DNA from: PVC group bacterium
GTDB taxonomy: Bacteria; Verrucomicrobiota; Kiritimatiellia; SS1-B-03-39; UBA6053
Length of the DNA: 5,358 nt
Reading direction: 5' to 3'
Assembly (NCBI GenBank): GCA_003565035.1
Contig: PXDP01000493.1
Span: forward strand, 1-5,358
Position 1 is the stretch's first letter, and the number at the start of each line of letters is the position of its first letter. Below, one piece after another: positions 1 to 5,358 of this stretch. The position numbers and the translations under genes were made by a program. The notes beneath the pieces were generated by a model that was not told the origin of the DNA, searched no databases, and saw nothing but the letters and a program-made list of their open reading frames with translations.

Positions 1-1
1 C

Positions 2-778
2 GCCGCCCGCAAACACGGCCTCGAACTCCATGTCTGGCGGATCAACTGGCAGCTCAAACAACCCGAACCCGCCACCCTCGAACGCCTCCGCCGCGAAGGC
101 CGCCTGATGCAGGACCCACAGGGCCGCGACCTCAACTGGCTCTCCATTTCCCATCCCGACAACGTCCAACTCGAAATCGACATTCTCCTCGAAATCGCCC
201 GCAGCGCCCCCGTCCACGGACTCCATCTCGACTACATGCGCTATCCCGATGCCAATGCCGACTACGGCCCTGCTGCCCGTCGCGCCTTCGAACAGCGCCG
301 CGGCCGCCCGGTTCAAACCTGGCCCGCTGACGTTCTTGGTCCGCTCAAAGACGAATTTCAACGCTTCCGCCAGGACGAAATCCACCGCGCCATGGAGCAA
401 ATCCACCGCGCCGTGAAACGCGAATTTCCCGACATCGTCCTCAGCGCCGCCGTCTGGGGCGCCTGGCCGGATGTCGCGGTAACCCGCGGACAGGACTGGC
501 CCCGCTGGGCCCGCGAAGGCTGGGTGGACCTGCTCATGCCCATGAACTACACCGACAACCCGCACCAATTCGCCGCCTGGCTCGATCTCCAGGCCCGACA
601 GCCCGGTGTCGCCGAACGGCTCGTTCCCGGTATCGTTATCATTTCCACCAACGCCGAACTCACCCCCGCCCAGACCCTCGAACAGCTCCGCATCGCCCGT
701 GAACGCAACCCCCAGGGCGTCATCTTCTACCGCCTCGACACCTCTCTCCCCGACCGCCTTTTCCCCTACCTGCCCTGA
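2..778 (+). CDS. Family-10-like glycosyl hydrolase (GHL10/DUF187), C-terminal part, 5' end outside window
   Basis: The frame is open from the left edge, so the ATG at 107 is internal; the 35 codons before it also fit the family (KHGLELHVWRINWQ resembles the 'AH.RGLEVHAW' strand of the barrel). 258 residues are visible. Motifs seen, in visible numbering, are GLHLDYMRYP at 73-82, the hallmark barrel strand of GHL10 proteins, then an alpha-helical stretch at 112-142, VLSAAVWGAWPD at 146-157, DLLMPMNYT at 176-184 and a last strand GVIFYRL at 239-245. This order matches the second half of a GHL10 TIM barrel. Characterised relatives are thought to act on glycans, often as secreted or surface proteins; the substrate cannot be told from this fragment, and no signal peptide can be checked. 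The protein ends right after the barrel, so no extra C-terminal domain follows. The gene converges on the next one with 64 nt between stops. The family is fairly sure; the enzymatic activity is inferred. Confidence 0.85.
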   Translation, partial: AARKHGLELHVWRINWQLKQPEPATLERLRREGRLMQDPQGRDLNWLSISHPDNVQLEIDILLEIARSAPVHGLHLDYMRYPDANADYGPAARRAFEQRRGRPVQTWPADVLGPLKDEFQRFRQDEIHRAMEQIHRAVKREFPDIVLSAAVWGAWPDVAVTRGQDWPRWAREGWVDLLMPMNYTDNPHQFAAWLDLQARQPGVAERLVPGIVIISTNAELTPAQTLEQLRIARERNPQGVIFYRLDTSLPDRLFPYLP

Positions 779-782
779 CCCA

Positions 783-799
783 CCCTTCCCGGAGAAGGG
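783..799. terminator. Weak hairpin between convergent genes
   Basis: CCCTTC at 783-788 and GAAGGG at 794-799 form a perfect 6-bp stem with a 5-nt loop. It starts 5 nt after the GHL10 stop codon and lies 43 nt beyond the stop of the opposing gene. It could serve as a bidirectional terminator for the two convergent genes. No T-run follows on either strand, so it is not a classical intrinsic terminator and may be chance in GC-rich sequence. Confidence 0.3.
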
Positions 800-842
800 C
801 GCACGCCTCATCTGTCAACACGCAAAACGCCTGGCAGAGCCG

Positions 843-2732
843 TCACTCCTCACCCGCCGCCAGCACCTCGCTTCCCCGCAGTTCCTCCGTCAGGACCATC
901 AGGAGCATCGCCGTTGCCGGCACCGGCTGGGCAGAGCCAAAGCGCTCCAGCATCTGACCCCGGAGCCGGTCCTCATTCCCCTCCACTTTATCGGGAAAGG
1001 GGGTGAACGCCTGGCCGTAGTCAAACTGACGGTGCGCGCGGCCAACCGAAGGAAGCTGTTCAATTCTTTGCCGGGTGACGGACGACACCAGGGGGGCATT
1101 CCGTCGGAAAGGCTGCCAGCTCCCATTCTCCCGCTGCAACGGCAGGATGCGTTCAACAAATTCGCCTCTTAAATTCCGGTCCGCCTGGGGGATTGGCGGG
1201 CCCGGATCGATCAAAGCAAAGCCCGTGGCGGCAAGGCCCAGGCCGCCCCCGCCGGCCAGCGCCGCATCCTCCTCAGAGAACAGGCGGTCAAACTGATTGT
1301 CCAGCAGCGCTTTTGCCCGCCCCATACGCGGGGCATACGCCCGCATTGCATCCAGTCCCAGCAGCCGCATCATCTGCGTCCACGCCGCAAACCCCTGGGC
1401 CGTAGCCGTAAGCGTCACCGGATTTTCCAGTGGCGGAAACGGCGTCTCCGGCAGCGGCACCCCCGGAAGAGCCGTCAGTTCATCAAACGTGCGGACCGGC
1501 TGATGCAAATTGGCTTCGGCAAACGCCCCGCTCCCCAACTGTATTCGTGCCAGCGAAGCCGCTCCATCCAACAGAATTTGACGGGGTGCAGGCAACGACC
1601 GAATCTGAGGAGGCGGAACGCCACGCCGGGGTTCCTGTGCCACCCGCGGAATCTCCGGCAGAGCCGCAGGAAGCAATCCCCGTTCCCGCCCCACCCGCAA
1701 GGCATACAGCGCCAGCCAGGTGCTTTCCAAATCCACGTTCACCTGATTGAACAAATACTCCATCGGCCGTCGCACCCGGAGGACCCCCTCTCCATTTGGA
1801 TCGTTCAGCTCCACCCAGGCCCGGAACACATCCGCATCCCGGTGGATCCACGTGTAGGCGTCCAGATCCCGCTGGGCGCGCAGCACCCCCTGGGTCAATT
1901 CACCCAGCCGCTCCACATCCGACCGGCGGGTGGGCGACTCGCCCACCTGATCCGTCAGCGTCTGAAGCTGCCGGCTCGCATCCCAAACCCGCAGCCAGTG
2001 CCCGGCCAGGACCTCCGGACTCAGGGCCAAGGGCCCCCACAGTCCTGCACCGGGGCCCTCCCGCACCTGACCCGCCATCAGCTTCGCCATCATGCCCGGA
2101 ACCAGATCCTGCACCGATTCCCGGTCCGACTCCGCAAACAGCACAATCATCCAGGCCAGATCCCAGGTCAGATCCGGCGGCCCCTCCATCCGAACCAGCT
2201 CCGCCAGGAAATCCAGCATCGGCCCGGTCACCCGCTCCGCCTCCGGATGCCCGCTGCGCAACAGGGCCACCCCGGCCATGGCGTTGGTGCCAAACAGCGC
2301 AATTGACCATTCGTCCGGTCCGCCCGGCCCCCAAATCACCCGGTTTTCCTGTCGCAGAATCGGCCCGGCCGGGTCCCGCACCAAACGCCGCTGCATTTGC
2401 GTGCCGATTTGCTCGCCGCGCACCCGGATTGTTCTCCGTTCCAGCCCCCGGACCGTTTCCCCTGTGCCCCCCCGCGGCTGCACCATAATCTCACGCTCCT
2501 CCTGAGCATACACCGGAACCTCCACCAGCTCTTCACGAAACCGCACCTCCACCGCCTCGCGTCCCAGCCGTTGCCGCGACCGCTGCGGCGGCAAAATCCA
2601 CTCATTATCCTCCCCAACCTGCTCCACCAGAAAATCCCCCGCCCGCCTCACAGCAGCCTCAAGCGCCCCCGCCTCCGCAGGCAGGAAACCGGGAAAACAC
2701 AACATCAGCATCATCAGCGGTTTTGTTTTCAT
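843..2732 (-). CDS. Secreted alpha-alpha toroid (prenyltransferase/squalene-cyclase-like fold) protein of unknown function
   Basis: A 629-residue protein. The N-terminus (K2, K4, hydrophobic 6-16, AEA-G near 19-22) looks like a Sec signal peptide; C12 lacks a proper lipobox, so a soluble periplasmic or exported protein is likelier than a lipoprotein. Three QW-like motifs are visible: FLVEQVGEDNEW (34-45, degenerate), QLGSGAF (398-404) and QRENGSW (533-539, an exact QxxxGxW). Between them lie helix-rich stretches such as GTNAMAGVALLRSG (148-161), VNVDLESTWLALYALRVG (331-348) and LTATAQGFAAWTQMMRLLGL (441-460). This suggests a terpenoid-cyclase-type toroid. No DxDD or DCTAE catalytic motif is seen, so cyclase activity is not supported. 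Residues about 58-118 are a charged, strand-like insert (VEVRFREELVEVPVYAQ onward). The start is the first ATG of the frame, giving a good signal peptide. It is divergent from the cbb3 operon, with no evident functional link. The gene is real; the fold is inferred and the function unknown. Confidence 0.8.
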   Translation of the reverse strand: MKTKPLMMLMLCFPGFLPAEAGALEAAVRRAGDFLVEQVGEDNEWILPPQRSRQRLGREAVEVRFREELVEVPVYAQEEREIMVQPRGGTGETVRGLERRTIRVRGEQIGTQMQRRLVRDPAGPILRQENRVIWGPGGPDEWSIALFGTNAMAGVALLRSGHPEAERVTGPMLDFLAELVRMEGPPDLTWDLAWMIVLFAESDRESVQDLVPGMMAKLMAGQVREGPGAGLWGPLALSPEVLAGHWLRVWDASRQLQTLTDQVGESPTRRSDVERLGELTQGVLRAQRDLDAYTWIHRDADVFRAWVELNDPNGEGVLRVRRPMEYLFNQVNVDLESTWLALYALRVGRERGLLPAALPEIPRVAQEPRRGVPPPQIRSLPAPRQILLDGAASLARIQLGSGAFAEANLHQPVRTFDELTALPGVPLPETPFPPLENPVTLTATAQGFAAWTQMMRLLGLDAMRAYAPRMGRAKALLDNQFDRLFSEEDAALAGGGGLGLAATGFALIDPGPPIPQADRNLRGEFVERILPLQRENGSWQPFRRNAPLVSSVTRQRIEQLPSVGRAHRQFDYGQAFTPFPDKVEGNEDRLRGQMLERFGSAQPVPATAMLLMVLTEELRGSEVLAAGEE

Positions 2733-2747
2733 GTCTTCTACATTTCA

Positions 2748-2753
2748 CTCCTT
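2748..2753 (-). promoter_or_regulatory. Ribosome binding site with unusually long spacing
   Basis: AAGGAG on the minus strand lies 15 nt upstream of the ATG at 2732, longer than the usual 5-9 nt. It sits inside a tiny frame ATG-AAG-GAG-TGA (2756-2745), followed by ATG-TAG (2743-2738). No closer purine-rich site is convincing (only AGAAG at 2734-2738), so this is the best candidate for the toroid protein gene. Confidence 0.45.
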
Positions 2754-2805
2754 CATAAAAATTCAACCCCCTTTTGACTATGCCCCCGAAAAAAAACGAT
2801 AGGTT

Positions 2806-2835
2806 TTGAAAGCAAGAGCTTGCAAAAGGTATATC
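2806..2835 (+). promoter_or_regulatory. Candidate sigma70-type promoter of the cbb3 operon
   Basis: TTGAAA (2806-2811) and TATATC (2830-2835) are 18 nt apart. This would start transcription near 2842, about 20 nt before the ccoS ATG, inside the dyad at 2835-2851, so a protein bound there would block initiation. A rival pair, TTGCAA (2820-2825) and TATATC (2844-2849), also 18 nt apart, would give an almost leaderless transcript. Both are weak matches chosen by eye. TTGCAA is palindromic and, with TATCGT (2801-2796 on the minus strand), could equally serve the divergent gene. Confidence 0.35.
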
Positions 2836-2849
2836 GGATATCTTATATC
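2831..2849. repeat. Three ATATC units in 7-nt register
   Basis: ATATC occurs at 2831-2835, 2838-2842 and 2845-2849, exactly 7 nt apart, separated by GG and TT. The unit is embedded in the dyad at 2835-2851, so it may be a by-product of that palindrome (GATATC is itself self-complementary), or an array of binding half-sites. Confidence 0.6.
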
Positions 2850-2851
2850 CG
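2835..2851. promoter_or_regulatory. Perfect inverted repeat, candidate operator ahead of the cbb3 operon
   Basis: CGGATAT-CTT-ATATCCG has 7-bp arms and a 3-nt spacer, ending 10 nt before the ccoS start codon and 102 nt from the start of the divergent gene. The compact AT-rich palindrome, with no T-run after it, looks like a homodimeric repressor site rather than a terminator. Rrf2-family or other small redox/iron repressors are plausible owners, because such regulators often sit near cbb3 genes, but the cognate protein is not in the window. An alternative role is a 5'-leader hairpin near the start codon. Confidence 0.5.
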
Positions 2852-2861
2852 TTTAGTATCT

Positions 2862-3050
2862 ATGAGCATCATCGTTCTTCTTCTCGGCATCAGCCTCTGT
2901 ATCGCGCTGTTTTTCCTGGTGGCCTTTGTCTGGTCGGTTCAGGGCGGACAATTCGACGATCAGGTTACTCCGGCCATGCGGATGCTGAATGATGATGATC
3001 CCAAATCCAAATCCCCCTCCTCCACCCCTGAAAAAGGACCCTCCGAATGA
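2862..3050 (+). CDS. ccoS: CcoS, cbb3-type cytochrome oxidase assembly protein
   Basis: A 62-residue protein with one N-terminal membrane segment (about residues 2-24, MSIIVLLLGISLCIALFFLV onward), followed by the family signature WSVQGGQFDDQVTPAMRML (W.v.sGQFDDl.tPa.riL in CcoS) and a polar, Ser/Pro/Lys-rich tail. CcoS is needed to put haem and copper cofactors into the cbb3 oxidase, probably acting with the copper ATPase CcoI. The ATG at 2862 is chosen because the protein then starts MSI, as relatives do; an in-frame TTG at 2820 would add 14 residues unlike the family. No Shine-Dalgarno sequence precedes the ATG. The stop overlaps the ccoNO start by 4 nt (ATGA), which points to translational coupling. 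In many genomes ccoS follows ccoI; here it opens the operon, with no ccoI between it and the divergent gene. Confidence 0.9.
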   Translation: MSIIVLLLGISLCIALFFLVAFVWSVQGGQFDDQVTPAMRMLNDDDPKSKSPSSTPEKGPSE

Positions 3051-5197
3051 GTCACGTGGAAACCTTCCGTTACGACAACCGCATCGTCCGCGCATTTGCC
3101 ATCGCCACCGCCGTCTGGGGCATTGTCGGCATGCTGGCCGGGATTCTGATTGCGGTGCAGCTTTTCTGGCCCGCCCTGAACATGGGCCCCTATCTGAGTT
3201 TCGGCCGCCTGCGCCCGCTGCACACCAATGCGGTGATCTTCGCCTTCGTCGGCAACGGAATTTTCATGGGGGTTTACCACTCCACCCAGCGGCTCTGCAA
3301 GGCCCGGATGTTCAATGACACCCTGAGCTGGATCCATTTCTGGGGCTGGCAGCTGATTATTGTCTGTGCGGCACTTTCCCTGCCCATGGGCTTCACCTCC
3401 TCCAAAGAATACGCGGAACTCGAATGGCCCATCGATCTTCTCATCACCGGCGTCTGGGTCGTTTTTGCGGTCAACTTCTTCGGCACCCTCTGGCGCCGCC
3501 GCGAACGCCACATGTACGTGGCCCTCTGGTTTTACATCGCCACCATTGTCACCGTCGCCGTGCTCCACATTTTCAACTCGCTGGCCCTGCCCGTGAACGC
3601 CATGAAAAGCTACTCGGTCTACGCCGGGGTGCAGGATGCGCTGGTGCAATGGTGGTATGGTCACAACCGGGTCGCCTTTTTCCTCACCCCCCCCTACCTC
3701 GGGCTGATGTACTACTACCTGCCCAAAGCCGCGAACCGCCCGGTCTTCAGCTACCGGCTCTCGATTATCCACTTCTGGGCCCTGATTTTCATCTACATCT
3801 GGGCCGGCCCGCATCATCTGCTCTTCACCGCCCTGCCCGACTGGGCCCAGAGCCTCGGCATGGTCTTCTCGCTCATGCTCATCGCCCCGAGCTGGGGCGG
3901 GATGCTCAACGGACTGCTCACCCTGCGCGGCGCCTGGGACCGCGTCCGCGAAGAGCCCGTCCTCAAATTCCTCGTCGTCGGCGTCACCGCCTATGGCATG
4001 GCCACCCTCGAAGGCCCGCTGCTTTCCATCAAATCCGTCAACGCCCTCTCCCACTACACCGACTGGACCATCGCCCACGTCCACACCGGCGCCCTCGGCT
4101 GGAACGGGTTCATGACCTTCGGGATTCTCTACTGGCTGATGCCCGTGCTCTACCGCACCAATCTGTACAGTAAAAAACTCGCCAACATCCACTTCTGGGT
4201 CGGCCTCACCGGCATCCTCTTCTACGTGCTGCCCCTCTACTGGGCCGGCATCACCCAGAGCCTGATGTGGAAAGAATTCACCGAAGAAGGCGTGCTCCGC
4301 TACCCCAACTTCCTCGACACCGTCATCAAAATCATTCCCTTCTACGTCATGCGCGCCATTGGCGGCACCCTCTTCCTCGGCGGTGCCTGCGTGATGACCT
4401 ACAACCTGTGGATGACCTGCAAACAGGGCAGCTTCGAACCCGAAACCGAAGCCTCCGCCCCCGCCCTCAAGGGCCAGCCCATTCACGACGGACACGACAC
4501 CTACAAACACCGCTGGCTCGAACGCCTGCCGGTCACCTTCACCGTCCTCACCGTGGTGGCCATTCTCATCGGCGGCCTGGTGGAGATCATTCCCCTCTAT
4601 CTGGTGAAGTCCAACGTGCCCACCATCGCCACCGTCATGCCCTACACCCCGCTGGAACTCGAAGGCCGCGATATCTATATCCGCGAAGGCTGCGTCAGTT
4701 GCCACTCCCAAATGATCCGCCCCTTCCGCTCCGAAACCGCGCGCTACGGCGACTACAGCAAGCCCGGGGAATTTGTCTTCGATCATCCCTTCCTCTGGGG
4801 CTCCAAGCGCACCGGACCCGACCTCGCCCGCGAAGGCGCCCAGGGCCGCAACCACGCCTGGCATTTCCTGCATCTGGAAAATCCCCAGTCCACCTCCCCC
4901 GGGTCCATCATGCCCGACTACCGCTGGCTGCTGGCCAACCGGCTGAACACCAAATACACCCGCCGCAAAATCAGCGTCATGCGCAAACTGGGCGTGCCCT
5001 ATCCTGATTTCTTTGAGGAGATTGCGGTCACCCGCCTCGATCAGCAGGCCGAAGAAATCGCCGACACCCTCCGGAACCAGCTTCCGGACCGGAGCGACGA
5101 CATTCACGCCGACCGCGAAGTCATCGCCCTCATCGCCTATCTCCAGCGCCTGGGCAGCGATGCCCTCCGCGAGGTTCCCTTCGAGGAGGAATTCTGA
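3047..5197 (+). CDS. ccoNO: Fused CcoN-CcoO: cbb3-type cytochrome c oxidase subunits I and II
   Basis: A 716-residue inner-membrane protein: the catalytic core plus monohaem cytochrome c subunit of a high-affinity terminal oxidase that reduces O2 to water and pumps protons. Residues 1-455 are CcoN with about 12 membrane helices. Ligands seen, assigned by family comparison, are H59 and H346 (low-spin haem b), H344 (haem b3), H206, H256 and H257 (CuB), Y250 of YIWAGPHH (cross-linked tyrosine), the KEYAELEWP motif (120-128), and E322, a K-channel candidate. Residues 456-492 form a polar cytoplasmic linker. Residues 494-520 are the CcoO anchor helix, followed by the haem c site CVSCH (549-553) and axial M622 in SIMPDY. 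All key residues are present. AGGA at 3035-3038 lies 8 nt before the ATG. The gene overlaps ccoS by 4 nt and ccoQ by 1 nt. The same fusion is known in Bacteroidota and some other phyla. Odd point: GHNRV (206-209) where many CcoN have GHNAV. Confidence 0.96.
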   Translation: MSHVETFRYDNRIVRAFAIATAVWGIVGMLAGILIAVQLFWPALNMGPYLSFGRLRPLHTNAVIFAFVGNGIFMGVYHSTQRLCKARMFNDTLSWIHFWGWQLIIVCAALSLPMGFTSSKEYAELEWPIDLLITGVWVVFAVNFFGTLWRRRERHMYVALWFYIATIVTVAVLHIFNSLALPVNAMKSYSVYAGVQDALVQWWYGHNRVAFFLTPPYLGLMYYYLPKAANRPVFSYRLSIIHFWALIFIYIWAGPHHLLFTALPDWAQSLGMVFSLMLIAPSWGGMLNGLLTLRGAWDRVREEPVLKFLVVGVTAYGMATLEGPLLSIKSVNALSHYTDWTIAHVHTGALGWNGFMTFGILYWLMPVLYRTNLYSKKLANIHFWVGLTGILFYVLPLYWAGITQSLMWKEFTEEGVLRYPNFLDTVIKIIPFYVMRAIGGTLFLGGACVMTYNLWMTCKQGSFEPETEASAPALKGQPIHDGHDTYKHRWLERLPVTFTVLTVVAILIGGLVEIIPLYLVKSNVPTIATVMPYTPLELEGRDIYIREGCVSCHSQMIRPFRSETARYGDYSKPGEFVFDHPFLWGSKRTGPDLAREGAQGRNHAWHFLHLENPQSTSPGSIMPDYRWLLANRLNTKYTRRKISVMRKLGVPYPDFFEEIAVTRLDQQAEEIADTLRNQLPDRSDDIHADREVIALIAYLQRLGSDALREVPFEEEF

Positions 5198-5358
5198 TGC
5201 ATAAAGAAGTCCTCCGCGCCATCGAGGGGATCGGGCTCTACCCGGTTATCTCGCTGATCGTCTTTTTCCTCTTCTTCACCAGCGTATTTCTGTGGGTGCT
5301 GCGCATCCGCAAGGCCGATGCCAAAAAAATGGCGGCCATGCCGCTGGACGACGGAGAC
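5197..5358 (+). CDS. ccoQ: CcoQ-like small cbb3 oxidase subunit, 3' end outside window
   Basis: 54 codons are visible and open to the right edge. The protein begins MHKEVLRAIEGIGLYPVISL, has a single membrane helix at about residues 16-36 (rich in Phe, Leu and Val), then VLRIRKADAKKM and an acidic end with MPLDDGD. This is the pattern of the short CcoQ/FixQ subunit in its Bacteroidota/PVC form (KEVL..IE...YP.ISL, then a basic stretch and MPLDD). CcoQ is thought to stabilise the core complex and its association with CcoP. At this family's usual length of about 50-65 residues it should end soon after the edge. GAGGAGGA at 5183-5190 lies 6 nt before the ATG, and the start overlaps the ccoNO stop as TGATG, so translation is probably coupled. 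A ccoP gene is the expected next neighbour. Confidence 0.85.
   Translation, partial: MHKEVLRAIEGIGLYPVISLIVFFLFFTSVFLWVLRIRKADAKKMAAMPLDDGD

Noticed and set aside
107..109. ATG at 107 as the true start of the GHL10 gene
   Set aside because: The frame stays open to the window edge and the upstream residues fit the family's barrel, so this Met is internal.
1503..2306. Long plus-strand open frames opposite the toroid protein gene (also 1796-2488)
   Set aside because: They have Pro/Arg/His/Gln-rich products of low complexity, typical of antisense shadows in GC-rich DNA. The minus-strand frame has a signal peptide and QW motifs.
2820..2861. N-terminal extension of ccoS from a TTG at 2820
   Set aside because: The extra 14 residues do not resemble CcoS, whose relatives start at MSI, and the stretch overlaps the promoter and dyad elements.
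2797..2861. An FNR/ANR box upstream of the cbb3 operon
   Set aside because: No TTGAT-N4-ATCAA-like dyad could be found by eye in the intergenic region.
3687..3694. A run of eight C in ccoNO (and seven C at 2467-2473 in the toroid gene) as a phase-variation tract
   Set aside because: Both runs are short, in frame, encode ordinary Pro or Gly codons and lie in a core enzyme or a GC-rich background; there is nothing to suggest programmed slippage.
2960..5107. A 715-codon open frame on the minus strand opposite ccoNO
   Set aside because: It mirrors a gene with strong C-ending codon bias, which removes stops from the antisense frame. The product is rich in Gly, His, Glu and Asp with no recognisable domain, while the plus strand encodes an unmistakable oxidase.

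Overview
The window is GC-rich with strong use of C in third codon positions. It reads as a piece of bacterial chromosome. A cbb3 oxidase gene fusing CcoN and CcoO, a CcoQ of the Bacteroidota/PVC style, a GHL10-type glycosidase and a secreted repeat-fold protein of unknown role together suggest a Gram-negative from the PVC/Verrucomicrobiota side or a relative of Bacteroidota. This placement is an inference from protein style, not from a marker gene.

Layout. Positions 2-778 (+) hold the C-terminal 258 residues of a family-10-like glycosyl hydrolase (GHL10/DUF187), cut by the left edge. After a 64-nt gap with a weak hairpin comes a convergent gene at 843-2732 (-). It encodes a 629-residue exported protein with degenerate QW motifs of the terpenoid-cyclase/prenyltransferase alpha-alpha toroid class, interrupted by a charged, strand-like insert; no cyclase catalytic motif is visible. 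Positions 2733-2861 are a divergent, AT-richer intergenic region. It carries a possible promoter and a perfect 7-bp dyad (CGGATAT-CTT-ATATCCG) embedded in three heptad repeats of ATATC.

Positions 2862-5358 (+) are the start of a cbb3-type (high-affinity haem-copper) cytochrome oxidase operon: ccoS (maturation), a fused ccoNO (catalytic subunit joined to the monohaem cytochrome c subunit) and ccoQ, cut by the right edge. The genes overlap by 4 nt (ATGA) and 1 nt (TGATG), so they are very probably co-transcribed and translationally coupled. CcoNO keeps all the haem and copper ligands expected by family comparison, so the oxidase should be functional once a CcoP-type subunit, presumably encoded downstream, is supplied. 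The dyad next to the ccoS start is the obvious candidate for control of the operon. No FNR/ANR-type box (TTGAT-N4-ATCAA), common ahead of cbb3 operons elsewhere, is seen.

Nothing here is clearly a new system. The least explained items are the toroid protein with its inserted domain and the dyad/heptad element in the divergent promoter region.
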